The notes below the pieces were generated by a model. It did no database searches, was not told the DNA's origin, and worked only from the letters and a program-made list of their open reading frames with translations. DNA of 64,000 bases from a bacterium (lineage in GTDB: Bacteria > Hydrothermota > UBA3072 > JAPDKE01): positions 1-64,000 of the forward strand of contig JAPDKE010000036.1 in assembly GCA_029258725.1 (NCBI GenBank), given 5' to 3'. Below are positions 55,156 through 63,163 of the stretch, in pieces (within the stretch, counting starts at the first letter, position 1; every line of letters starts with the position of its first letter). The translations under genes were made by a program, and so were the position numbers.

Positions 55156-56249
55156 ACTCCGTAAATTTTCTCACCGCAGTATGGACATTTACCGTTTTTG
55201 ATATGGTTTTCAGTGACAAGATACCTCAATCTTCTTATAAGCAACTTCCCGCATCCGGGACAGTATGTATTCTCCCCCTCATGCCCTGCCGGAACATTCC
55301 CAAGATACACAAACTTCAGTCCCTCTTTTTTTGCAATCTCCCTTGCATGCTCAACAGTTTCAAGAGGGGTGGGGGGAAGGTTTCTCAAACGGTGGGTGGG
55401 GAAAAAGCGGGAGAAATGCACGGGGACCTCATCTCCCAGATTCTCAATAATCCATCCACACATTTTCTTAATCATATCATCCTTATCGTTCAGGGTGGGG
55501 ACAACAAGATTTGTTATCTCAAGGTGAACCCCTTCCTCTTTCAGAATTTTTAAGGTTCTTAGAACGGGCTCGAGCCTTCCGCTTGATATTTTCCTGTAAA
55601 GTTCATCGGTAAAGAATTTGAGGTCAATGTTTGCCCCGTGAAGAACCTTTGTGAGTTTTCTCAATGGCTTTTCTTCCAGAAATCCATTTGAATGATAAAT
55701 ATTCTTAATCCCGTACTCCTCTGCAAGAACGCATGTGTCGTACATGTATTCGTAGAAAACAGAGGGTTCCGTGTAGGTGTATGCAATGGTATAGCAGTCG
55801 TAAGGGACCATGCGGCTCAGGGTTAAATTCACAACATCCCGGGGTGAAAATTCATAGTTTTCGGTCTCCTCAGGTGGGTACTGGGATATTCTCCAGTTCT
55901 GGCAGTACTTGCACCTGAAGTTGCATCCTGCGGTTGCTATGGAGAGTGCGGTTGTTCCTGGAAGGAAGTGAAAGAGGGGTTTTTTCTCAATCGGGTCTAT
56001 GTGAACTGCACACGGGTTTCCATAAACAAGGGTGTAGAGTTTTCCGTTCCTGTTTTCCCTGACCCTGCAAAATCCTCTCTCTCCAGGGGAGAGAACGCAG
56101 TGATGGGGACAGTTGAGGCATCTTACCTTTTTCCCTTCCAGTTTCTCCCAGTTCTCCGCCTCCCTTACTCCCTCCGCCCCTCTTGCCTCAAGGACAAGGG
56201 GAAAGAGAAGGGAGGTTCCAAGCAGTTTGAGAAATTCCCTTCTGTTCAT
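55143..56249 (-). CDS. AmrS-like radical SAM protein with Tat-type signal
   Basis: 368 residues from ATG 56249 (MNRREFLKLLGTSLLF), 7 nt beyond the -10 box; ATG 56252 is equally near. RREFLK followed by a hydrophobic stretch is a twin-arginine signal. CLNCPHHCVLSPGERGFCRVREN and YGNPCAVHIDPIEKKPLFHFLPG are hallmarks of the AmmeMemoRadiSam family. Cluster motif CNFRCKYCQNW. The C-terminus has a zinc-ribbon-like pair of CxxC motifs (CPGCGKLL, CPYCGEKI). AmrS enzymes lie with AMMECR1 and Memo genes elsewhere, none is present here. A Tat signal would export a folded, cluster-containing enzyme. Confidence 0.88.
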   Translation of the reverse strand: MNRREFLKLLGTSLLFPLVLEARGAEGVREAENWEKLEGKKVRCLNCPHHCVLSPGERGFCRVRENRNGKLYTLVYGNPCAVHIDPIEKKPLFHFLPGTTALSIATAGCNFRCKYCQNWRISQYPPEETENYEFSPRDVVNLTLSRMVPYDCYTIAYTYTEPSVFYEYMYDTCVLAEEYGIKNIYHSNGFLEEKPLRKLTKVLHGANIDLKFFTDELYRKISSGRLEPVLRTLKILKEEGVHLEITNLVVPTLNDKDDMIKKMCGWIIENLGDEVPVHFSRFFPTHRLRNLPPTPLETVEHAREIAKKEGLKFVYLGNVPAGHEGENTYCPGCGKLLIRRLRYLVTENHIKNGKCPYCGEKIYGVWER

Positions 56250-56256
56250 CATGGAT

Positions 56257-56285
56257 ATTGTAAAGGGGCAAAATCTGTGTGTCAA
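56257..56285 (-). promoter_or_regulatory. Promoter for radical SAM pair
   Basis: TTGACA (56285-56280), 17-nt spacer, TACAAT (56262-56257). Predicted start at or next to ATG 56249, no Shine-Dalgarno. Confidence 0.75.
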
Positions 56286-56302
56286 GCCTCCGATTTTGTG
56301 GA

Positions 56303-56331
56303 TTGACAGAGGATTTTTTGTTTTTTATAAT
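56303..56331 (+). promoter_or_regulatory. Consensus promoter for LVIVD protein
   Basis: TTGACA (56303-56308), 17-nt spacer, TATAAT (56326-56331), a perfect consensus match. The leader of about 15 nt carries AAGGAGGAGG before ATG 56353. Divergent to the radical SAM promoter. Confidence 0.85.
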
Positions 56332-56352
56332 TTAAAAAACGAAGGAGGAGGT

Positions 56353-58413
56353 ATGGTCTGTCTTTTATTCTCTCTTACTCTGGAGGGCGACTCTCTCAAT
56401 ACAAGACTTGTGGGGGGATGGTTCAGGGGGCCTGATTATGCAGTTTATATAAGTGATACCCTCGCCTATATTGGGGATGGTAGATATCTGAAAATTATCA
56501 ATGTAAAGAATCCGTATGTTCCTGAGGAGGTTGGGAGATTAAGGCTTCCCGGAGTTGTCCATGATATATGGGTAGATGGTGGACTTGCCTGTGTGGCCGC
56601 AAATGAGAAAGGTCTCAGGATAATAGATGTTTCTGACCCTTCTTGCCTTCACGAAGTTGGCTATTACAATACCCCTGGCAGTGCTCAGGGTATCTGGGTT
56701 GTTGATACCCTTGCCTATGTTGCGGATGGGGATGCAGGGCTCAGAATAATAGATATCTCCGACCCCACCAGTCCTTATGAGATTGGATATTACGATACCC
56801 CGGGGAAAGCAAAGGATATTTATGTGGTTGACACTTTTGTCTACGTGGCAGATGACAAAGAAGGGCTCCGGATAATAAATGTGGATAATCCAGCCAATCC
56901 TTATGAAGTTGGTTTTTATGATACCCATGGATGGGCATGGGATATCCATGTGGTTGATACCCTTGCATATGTTGGGGATATGGGAGGCGGTCTCAGAATA
57001 ATAAATATCTCTGATCCAACAAACCCTTATGGAATTGGTGTCTGTAATCCTTATGGACCTGTATGGGGTGTCTGTGTCCATGATACTTTTGTATACGCTG
57101 GATGTATAGACATAGGGCTTTCAATAATAAATGTGGCTGATCCTGCCAATCCTCATGTAATCAGTTATTACTATATGCCTGGATATGTGTGCGATGTCTG
57201 TATTGCAGGTAGTCTCGCATATATTGCAGATGGAGGGGAAGGGTTCAGGATATTAAAGGTCTCTGATCCTGCAAATCCGTATGAAATTGGATATTACGAA
57301 ACGGCCGACAAGGCCTGGGATGTCCATGTTATTAAGGGTTTTGCCTATGTTGCGGACTGGTATGCAGGACTCAGGATAATAAATGTTTCCAACCCCACAA
57401 CTCCCTATGAGGTTGGTTATTACAATACTCCAGGGATGTCCTTTGGTGTTTATGTTTCGGAGACGCTTGCATATGTTGCGGATGGATATACATCCTTAAG
57501 GATAATAGATGTCTCTGACCTGGAGAATCTATATGAGGCTGGTTGTTACAATACGCCGGACTGGGCTCTCGAAGTTTATGTTGCTGATACCCTTGCCTAT
57601 GTTGCAGACTGGAGAGGAGGGTTAAGAATAATAAGCATATCCAATCCCACCAGTCCTTATGAAATCGGTTATTATGACCCTCCAGGATATGTCTGGGATG
57701 TTTATGTCGTTGATACACTTGCCTACATTGCAGATGATAGTGCAGGCCTCAGGATAATAGATATCTCTAACCCTAAACATCCATATCAGATTGGTTATTA
57801 TCCTACCCCTGGAAATAGCAGAGGAATCTATGTCTGTGACACTCTTGTTTATGTGGCTGATGGCTGGGAAGGACTCAGGATAATAAATGTATCCGAACCC
57901 ACAAACCCATATGAAGTTGGTTATTATGATACCCCCGGATGGGCTCACGGAGTCTATGTTTATGATACTCTTGCCTATGTTGCGGATGGGGGTGCGGGTG
58001 TCAGGATAATTAACGTGTCTGACCCATCAAATCCGTACGAGGTTGGTTATTACGATACAGGGGAGTATGCTTACAGGGTTTGTGTTTATAAAGGATTTAT
58101 CTACGTTGCCGATGATGCAGATGGGCTTTACATTATTGAATTCACAGGCACGGGAGGACTTGGAAGGAGGGCACCGGAGATTTTCAGGGTTATTTCTCTT
58201 TGTTCCTCCATTCAGGTTTTTTACAATATCAGGGGAAGAAAAAAGGTAAAGATAGAAATTTACGACGTTTCAGGAAGGAGGATTTCTGTTTTATTGGATG
58301 ACCAATGTGAAGGAAAAGGGAAGGTTTCATGGAATGGGACTCCCGGCGTTTACTTTGTAAAGTGCAGAGCAGGAGATGCTGAGGAAATATACAGGACTGT
58401 GGTTATAAAATAA
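56353..58413 (+). CDS. Exported LVIVD-repeat beta-propeller protein with type IX tail
   Basis: 686 residues from ATG 56353; the longer frame begins before the promoter. A short signal-like start (MVCLLFSLTLEG). Fourteen LVIVD repeats, from residue ~37 to ~595: LAYVADGDAGLRIIDISDP-type units with the PYEVGYYDTPG linker, 42 residues each. Fourteen blades suggest two seven-bladed propellers or one large ring. The tail (VKIEIYDVSGRRISVL ... GVYFVKCRAGDAEEIYRTVVIK) is a type IX sorting domain. Likely surface adhesin or scaffold. No enzyme motif seen. Confidence 0.88.
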   Translation: MVCLLFSLTLEGDSLNTRLVGGWFRGPDYAVYISDTLAYIGDGRYLKIINVKNPYVPEEVGRLRLPGVVHDIWVDGGLACVAANEKGLRIIDVSDPSCLHEVGYYNTPGSAQGIWVVDTLAYVADGDAGLRIIDISDPTSPYEIGYYDTPGKAKDIYVVDTFVYVADDKEGLRIINVDNPANPYEVGFYDTHGWAWDIHVVDTLAYVGDMGGGLRIINISDPTNPYGIGVCNPYGPVWGVCVHDTFVYAGCIDIGLSIINVADPANPHVISYYYMPGYVCDVCIAGSLAYIADGGEGFRILKVSDPANPYEIGYYETADKAWDVHVIKGFAYVADWYAGLRIINVSNPTTPYEVGYYNTPGMSFGVYVSETLAYVADGYTSLRIIDVSDLENLYEAGCYNTPDWALEVYVADTLAYVADWRGGLRIISISNPTSPYEIGYYDPPGYVWDVYVVDTLAYIADDSAGLRIIDISNPKHPYQIGYYPTPGNSRGIYVCDTLVYVADGWEGLRIINVSEPTNPYEVGYYDTPGWAHGVYVYDTLAYVADGGAGVRIINVSDPSNPYEVGYYDTGEYAYRVCVYKGFIYVADDADGLYIIEFTGTGGLGRRAPEIFRVISLCSSIQVFYNIRGRKKVKIEIYDVSGRRISVLLDDQCEGKGKVSWNGTPGVYFVKCRAGDAEEIYRTVVIK
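56461..58140 (+). repeat. Tandem 126-bp coding repeat (LVIVD blades)
   Basis: Units begin at LAYVAD/FVYVAD codons. Unit starts seen at 56461, 56584, 56710 and at every 126 nt up to 58096, so blades 2-13 are exactly 42 codons each. The first unit is one codon shorter and the last is partial. Nucleotide similarity is high in the GGATAATAGAT and TATGAAGTTGG-type cores. Confidence 0.9.
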
Positions 58414-58417
58414 AAGG

Positions 58418-58445
58418 TTGACAACACAGGATAGAAAGATAGACT
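58418..58445 (+). promoter_or_regulatory. Possible promoter before beta-helix gene
   Basis: TTGACA (58418-58423), 16-nt spacer, TAGACT (58440-58445), 5 nt after the previous stop. GGGAGG precedes ATG 58476. Confidence 0.5.
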
Positions 58446-58475
58446 TTAAAAAAGAGAATTAACAGGGAGGTGTGT

Positions 58476-60158
58476 ATGTTATTCCTGTTTTCCCTTACCC
58501 TGTGGGTGGATACCACCGGAGTTGAAGGGGAGACTCTGCAGACGGCGATAGATTACCTTGCGACGGTTCCCGGGATAGATACGGTTATTCTGAGGGATGG
58601 AACCTATCATCTTGCGATAAATCCCGATGTCAATGGAATTCCACAGGGGCTGTTTCTGAAAGACTCCTTAGTGCTCATGAGTGAGAATGGGGCAGAAAAA
58701 TGCACTCTCTCAGCATATCAGTCTGACACCCCTGCAACCCATGTGATTGTGTGTGATAACGGTGCAACATCCATATGGATTAAAGGGTTCACGATAAAGG
58801 ACGCCTGTGATTATCTGTTCAGAAAGGGGTTCTCGAGGGGTTCTGGAATTTTTGCTGATGCTTCCTCTCCCTGGATTGAAGACTGTATAATAGAGAACAA
58901 TGACTCTTATGGAATCTATGCGATGAATACCCCATCCGGTAAAGAGATTACACTTGTAAATACCATAATCCAGAATAATGTTGGTGCAATATACGCCCGG
59001 AATGCTTCCCTTTTCCTCAAACATACAAAAATTACGAATAACTGGCGTGAATATACGGAAGTTATGGTCCTCGACAGTTCGTTTATCACGGTCTTTGGTG
59101 GAGAGATTTCGGATTGCAAAACCTGGGGTGGAATGATAATTGACTTCTCAAAAACTTCCGGGGTCTTCAAACAGACAGTCTTTTACTCAAACAGGAACGC
59201 CACACCGGCCGGCAGATTAATCTCCGCCTATGGAAGCGACCTTGCGTTTAACCACTGCATCTTTGCAGGAAACATAACCGGATTTCACTCGGACAGTTCA
59301 AAAATAACAGCAGAAAGCCTGTTTGTGATTGATAATGGAGGGGTGGCGACGGCAGCCTCAAATTGGGACACGGTTGAAATCTCTTACTCGGACCTTTTAT
59401 TCAATACCTATCAGGCGGATACCGAATTTTACAACAACTCCCTTATTCCCTTCAACCTTGAGAACAACTACTGGTTCTATACGGATTCTTCTTCCATCCA
59501 GTCTCTTATTTATGGACCCGCAGATTTTATTCCTTTTGCAGACGACTTCATCTCCGGACTTCCTTCAGGTCCCTCCTACTGTTCTTCCTTCGGGAACTAT
59601 TATTCAGATTACACAACCCCATGCGATTCTGTAGGGCAGGGAGACACACTTTACCTTCTTTTCTCCGGAGATGATAGCGACCTTCACATGAGGGAGGTTG
59701 TTCCCGTTCTCATAAGGTCAAGTTGCTATCCCGGAGGTGTTGTGGTTACCCTTCTTGAAACCGATACATCAAGCGGGATATATAAAGGGACTGCTGTTCC
59801 TGTTGAGAGAGTTGACCAGGGGAACATAAGGATGGATGATATATTCCAGAGGATAGGCGTTAATACCTCTGATACGATGTTTATAAAGCCCCTCTTTTTC
59901 TCCTCCCCTGAGATTGCCGTGGTTTACAATGCTCCAAGAATGGGTGTGAGAAGAGAAGAGATATGTACCGTGGTGTGTGGTGATGTCCTGAGGCTTCCCT
60001 TTGCAATCAAAAACAGAAATGCTGTGATTTATGATGTTGCTGGAAGAGAGAGAAGAGTTGATGTTGGAGAAAGGACACTGAATCTCACCGGTCTTCCTTC
60101 CGGCATATACTTCCTGAAATACGGCGAAAAATCCCTGAAAATTGTTAAGGTGAGATAA
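58476..60158 (+). CDS. Exported right-handed beta-helix protein with type IX tail
   Basis: 560 residues from ATG 58476 with GGGAGG 5 nt upstream; GTG 58470 is in frame but inside that site. Short hydrophobic start (MLFLFSLTLWVDTTG). GTYHLAINPDVNG, VIWIKGFTIKDA-like, SSPWIEDCIIENNDSYGIYA and LVNTIIQNNVGAIYARNASL are the coil repeats of a pectate-lyase-type (DUF1565/NosD-like) beta-helix. The end (VIYDVAGRERRV, LPSGIYFLKYGEKSLKIVKVR) is a short type IX-like tail. Possible role in polysaccharide binding or cleavage; no catalytic residues assigned. Confidence 0.85.
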   Translation: MLFLFSLTLWVDTTGVEGETLQTAIDYLATVPGIDTVILRDGTYHLAINPDVNGIPQGLFLKDSLVLMSENGAEKCTLSAYQSDTPATHVIVCDNGATSIWIKGFTIKDACDYLFRKGFSRGSGIFADASSPWIEDCIIENNDSYGIYAMNTPSGKEITLVNTIIQNNVGAIYARNASLFLKHTKITNNWREYTEVMVLDSSFITVFGGEISDCKTWGGMIIDFSKTSGVFKQTVFYSNRNATPAGRLISAYGSDLAFNHCIFAGNITGFHSDSSKITAESLFVIDNGGVATAASNWDTVEISYSDLLFNTYQADTEFYNNSLIPFNLENNYWFYTDSSSIQSLIYGPADFIPFADDFISGLPSGPSYCSSFGNYYSDYTTPCDSVGQGDTLYLLFSGDDSDLHMREVVPVLIRSSCYPGGVVVTLLETDTSSGIYKGTAVPVERVDQGNIRMDDIFQRIGVNTSDTMFIKPLFFSSPEIAVVYNAPRMGVRREEICTVVCGDVLRLPFAIKNRNAVIYDVAGRERRVDVGERTLNLTGLPSGIYFLKYGEKSLKIVKVR

Positions 60159-60162
60159 AACA

Positions 60163-60191
60163 GGGGGAGGGAAACCTCCCCCTTTATTTTT
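60163..60191. terminator. Bidirectional terminator
   Basis: GGGGGAGG (60163-60170), loop GAAA, CCTCCCCC (60175-60182), then TTTATTTTT on the plus strand. On the minus strand the hairpin is followed by TGTTTT. It serves the convergent beta-helix and duplicated-domain genes. Confidence 0.88.
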
Positions 60192-63036
60192 ACCTCACCA
60201 CCACAAGTTTTCCGGTTCCTCTGTATCTTCCTGCCTCAAGCCGGTAGATGTAAATTCCCGGAACGAGATTTTTCACCCTTACCTCATGCACCCCTGCCTC
60301 AACCTTTCTATCAATAAGGGTGGATACAAGCCTTCCTGCGATATTATAGAGTTTCAGTCTCACATACGTTCTTTCAGGTATTTCAAACCTTATATTCCCT
60401 TCCTTTCCTGCAATAACACCCGGGGTAAGGAAGAAGGCTTTTTTTCTGGAAACACCGTACAGGAAGTCAACGGTTCTTGAAAGAAGGGTATCCACGGATG
60501 AGGAGTCGAGATAACTCACGGCAAATGTGTAGAAAATGGCTCTATATCCTTCATTTCCTTCTTTTCCAACACCAACAACGTATCCGTTCCCATTGTAGTA
60601 TATCTCGGACGCCCGAGATGTATCTATTTCCACCCCATCGGTATAATCATACCACCACGGGCTCCATACGAGATTCCCGGATGAAAGACCCCAGGGGTCG
60701 TCCGCAGGTATGATGGTGTCCATTCCGATATTGTTGTGGAGATAGGTTATTCCGAGGTAATCGTAAACGAAGTCTCCAGGACCGAAGGTTTCATCTGTCC
60801 AGTTAGCCCATACACCCATTATCTCATCCGAGGTGAGTATGAGTTTACCTCCTTCCTCCAGGAAGGAAGAAAGGAGATTTTCAGAAGATGCACGTTTGAG
60901 TATGGTTTCCCATCCCATATCTGCATTCCAGATGATGAGACTGTAGTTGGATTTGCGGAAAATGGTGCTGTCAGGTTCTCCATAAAGAGCCACTTCATAG
61001 TAATCATGTGCATATCCCAGATTCTCAAGAGAAAATGAATAGTCAAAGTACTCAGGATAGTAGGAGTCATTTACATAAAGGATGTTTGTGGTTGGAGCAA
61101 GATAAAAGTAACTTCCCTCTTTGCTAGATACATCCCCATTGCTTCCATATGCAGTAACCGTATACACGATGGGCTTACTCCAGGAGGGGGTTATCCCGTC
61201 AATTTCTCCTGAATATATCTCTCCTCCAGTATTTGTCATCCGGGCCCTCAGGGTATCTCCTCCTGCAACCCATGTGAGAATCACGCTGTCAATTGAGCCC
61301 ACATAAGATTTCACCCCTGCTGTTATCGTATGGGGCAGGGGAGCCATGGTTGTTGGATGGGGAATGAGATTGACCATGGGTGGAACTGTGTGCCCGAGAT
61401 AAGAAAGGACGCGTGTAACAAGGATATTCTGTTCTTCTTCATCCTCTATCCACCAGAAGGGCCAGAACAGGAAAACTATTTTATAACCCTTTACCGGGTC
61501 CTCATACCTCATACCACATGCCTCACCCGTGGGATATGTGAATATCTCCGCAGGATTTCCATCGGTGATGAACATTCCTCCGTAAAGGATGGAAGAAGAA
61601 CCAAGCACAAGGGATTCGGTAGCCCATGGACTGCTTATTGTATCCCCGGAAACACCCTTTACCTCCAGCGTGTTCGCATTTATGAAGTCATCCCACACCT
61701 CTGTGAGGTGAAGATAATCATAAAGGAAATTTCCAGGAGAAAGGAGCGTATCATCGTGGGTCCTGACAAAAGGATATGCTCCATCCTGGTCAGAGTAGAA
61801 TAGGTTTCTGCCATTATCCAGATACTTTCTCAGAAGACTCTCCTCCTTTTCTATTCCACCACCTCCATAGGATATCCACACAAGGGTGGGATAGTGGAAA
61901 ATAACCGAGGAATCAGGAACACCATGATACTCATCAGGATACCAGGGGTCATGGTCTGGATAAACAGTGGAAATGGCATCAGGGGTCTGTGTTCCATATG
62001 AAGGGTCGTCTATAACAACAAGGACATCAGCATCCGGAGACGGTTCTCTTATCACAAATTCCCGGCGGGTAATGTAGAGTTCAGGGTCCCTTTCACCCTG
62101 AATATCCTCTGCACATACCCAGTAGGTTATGGTATCCCCAACATTTCCTCCAGGAATGATTCCCTCATACGTCCCAGCTGCTGAATCACCACTTACAAGC
62201 ACCATTTCTGTGGAATCCAGTGTGAGAGAATCATAATCTATCATCCAGTAAAGCCTTGCCCACGCAACCCCGGAGGATTCTGGAGGGGCTCCGTAATCCT
62301 GAATGAACGCGGAGACAGGAATTGAAGAGGTGAGGTAGGTGTCAGAGCGATGCTCCACAGATACCTGTGGAGGAAAGTTTTCCGATGTCATGACACATGT
62401 TCTTATCATAAAACAACCACCGGAATAGTAATAGTACCATCCAGAAGGATTGCCACTGGAACCAGGATTCTGGAGGAATACCAGCGAATGTTCAGGAGGT
62501 CCAGAAGCATCACCTGCAATTGGCGGATCGCAGAGGTTCTCTCCTGCCACCACCGGTATATATCCAACCATAAAAACACTGTCCTTCATATCAAGAGCCT
62601 GTGTATCTCCCACGATATCCAGAAAGTCAATGTATATCCATCCTGCTCCCTGAAGTGCAGTGGTCTCATAAGGACCGAAAACAAACCTTGCAAGGGGAGA
62701 GGGACCGGGTGTTCCTCCTGAAACATTGGAGTAGTCATAGGTAACATCGGCTCCGGGTGTGAATTTAAGGAGTGCAACAAATACCTCAACAGTTGCCGTG
62801 TTTGGATACGCAATGTAATAGGAGGCACCCTTTATAAACTCCTCTCCCATGGGATAAAACCATACTCCGACTGTATCCCCGGGCATTATTCTTCCGGCAT
62901 AATAGTCAGGGTCGTTATCATCCAGGATATACCAGTATTCTCTCACAGAGAGGGTGGGAAGTTGGGGAACCACATATTTTCTCAGAGGATGCTCTTCAAA
63001 AACCAGAGTTTCAAGTAAAAGAAGAAATAAACACAT
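60190..63036 (-). CDS. Large exported protein with duplicated GATase-like domains and type IX tail
   Basis: 948 residues, short signal-like start (MCLFLLLLETLVFEEHPL) after GGGGGTGAG. Two regions look homologous: one near 330-560 (DADVLVVIDDPSYGTQTP, LLRKYLDNGRNLFYSDQDG, LLSPGNFLYDYLHL) and one near 645-870 (TTNILYVNDSYYPEYFDY, LLSSFLEEGGKLILTSDE, TFGPGDFVYDYLGI). Both look like flavodoxin/GATase-1-type folds without a clear nucleophile. Beta-rich segments lie between them. The tail (VRLKLYNIAGRLVSTLIDRK, GIYIYRLEAGRYRGTGKLV) is a clear sorting domain. Function unknown. Confidence 0.82.
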   Translation of the reverse strand: MCLFLLLLETLVFEEHPLRKYVVPQLPTLSVREYWYILDDNDPDYYAGRIMPGDTVGVWFYPMGEEFIKGASYYIAYPNTATVEVFVALLKFTPGADVTYDYSNVSGGTPGPSPLARFVFGPYETTALQGAGWIYIDFLDIVGDTQALDMKDSVFMVGYIPVVAGENLCDPPIAGDASGPPEHSLVFLQNPGSSGNPSGWYYYYSGGCFMIRTCVMTSENFPPQVSVEHRSDTYLTSSIPVSAFIQDYGAPPESSGVAWARLYWMIDYDSLTLDSTEMVLVSGDSAAGTYEGIIPGGNVGDTITYWVCAEDIQGERDPELYITRREFVIREPSPDADVLVVIDDPSYGTQTPDAISTVYPDHDPWYPDEYHGVPDSSVIFHYPTLVWISYGGGGIEKEESLLRKYLDNGRNLFYSDQDGAYPFVRTHDDTLLSPGNFLYDYLHLTEVWDDFINANTLEVKGVSGDTISSPWATESLVLGSSSILYGGMFITDGNPAEIFTYPTGEACGMRYEDPVKGYKIVFLFWPFWWIEDEEEQNILVTRVLSYLGHTVPPMVNLIPHPTTMAPLPHTITAGVKSYVGSIDSVILTWVAGGDTLRARMTNTGGEIYSGEIDGITPSWSKPIVYTVTAYGSNGDVSSKEGSYFYLAPTTNILYVNDSYYPEYFDYSFSLENLGYAHDYYEVALYGEPDSTIFRKSNYSLIIWNADMGWETILKRASSENLLSSFLEEGGKLILTSDEIMGVWANWTDETFGPGDFVYDYLGITYLHNNIGMDTIIPADDPWGLSSGNLVWSPWWYDYTDGVEIDTSRASEIYYNGNGYVVGVGKEGNEGYRAIFYTFAVSYLDSSSVDTLLSRTVDFLYGVSRKKAFFLTPGVIAGKEGNIRFEIPERTYVRLKLYNIAGRLVSTLIDRKVEAGVHEVRVKNLVPGIYIYRLEAGRYRGTGKLVVVR

Positions 63037-63063
63037 AGCTCACCCCCTTTTATTTTTCCTAAA

Positions 63064-63078
63064 CCAGAATTTTTCTGG
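63064..63078. other. Palindrome in leader of 60190 gene
   Basis: CCAGAATTTTTCTGG, perfect 6-bp arms with a 3-nt centre, located between the promoter and the start of the 948-residue protein gene. May be an operator or a small RNA hairpin. Confidence 0.4.
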
Positions 63079-63091
63079 GTGCCTTTTTAAA

Positions 63092-63120
63092 ATTATAATC
63101 TTCTTTCCATTCTCTGTCAA
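63092..63120 (-). promoter_or_regulatory. Consensus promoter for 948-residue protein
   Basis: TTGACA (63120-63115), 17-nt spacer, TATAAT (63097-63092). Leader of about 49 nt with GGGGGTGAG. Confidence 0.85.
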
Positions 63121-63125
63121 CAGGC

Positions 63126-63154
63126 TTGAATAACCCCTTGAAGTTTGTTAATAT
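63126..63154 (+). promoter_or_regulatory. hflX promoter
   Basis: TTGAAT (63126-63131), 17-nt spacer, TAATAT (63149-63154). ATG 63164 lies 9 nt beyond, no Shine-Dalgarno. Divergent to the preceding promoter. Confidence 0.65.
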
Positions 63155-63163
63155 TTAAATGCC

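Noticed and set aside
56113-56352. Eighty-codon upstream extension of the LVIVD protein
   Set aside because: It crosses the divergent promoters and the antisense start of the radical SAM gene; ATG 56353 has GGAGGAGG and a signal-like start.
56461-58140. Regular direct repeats considered as a CRISPR array
   Set aside because: The 126-bp period is in frame with coding blades throughout and there are no unique spacers.
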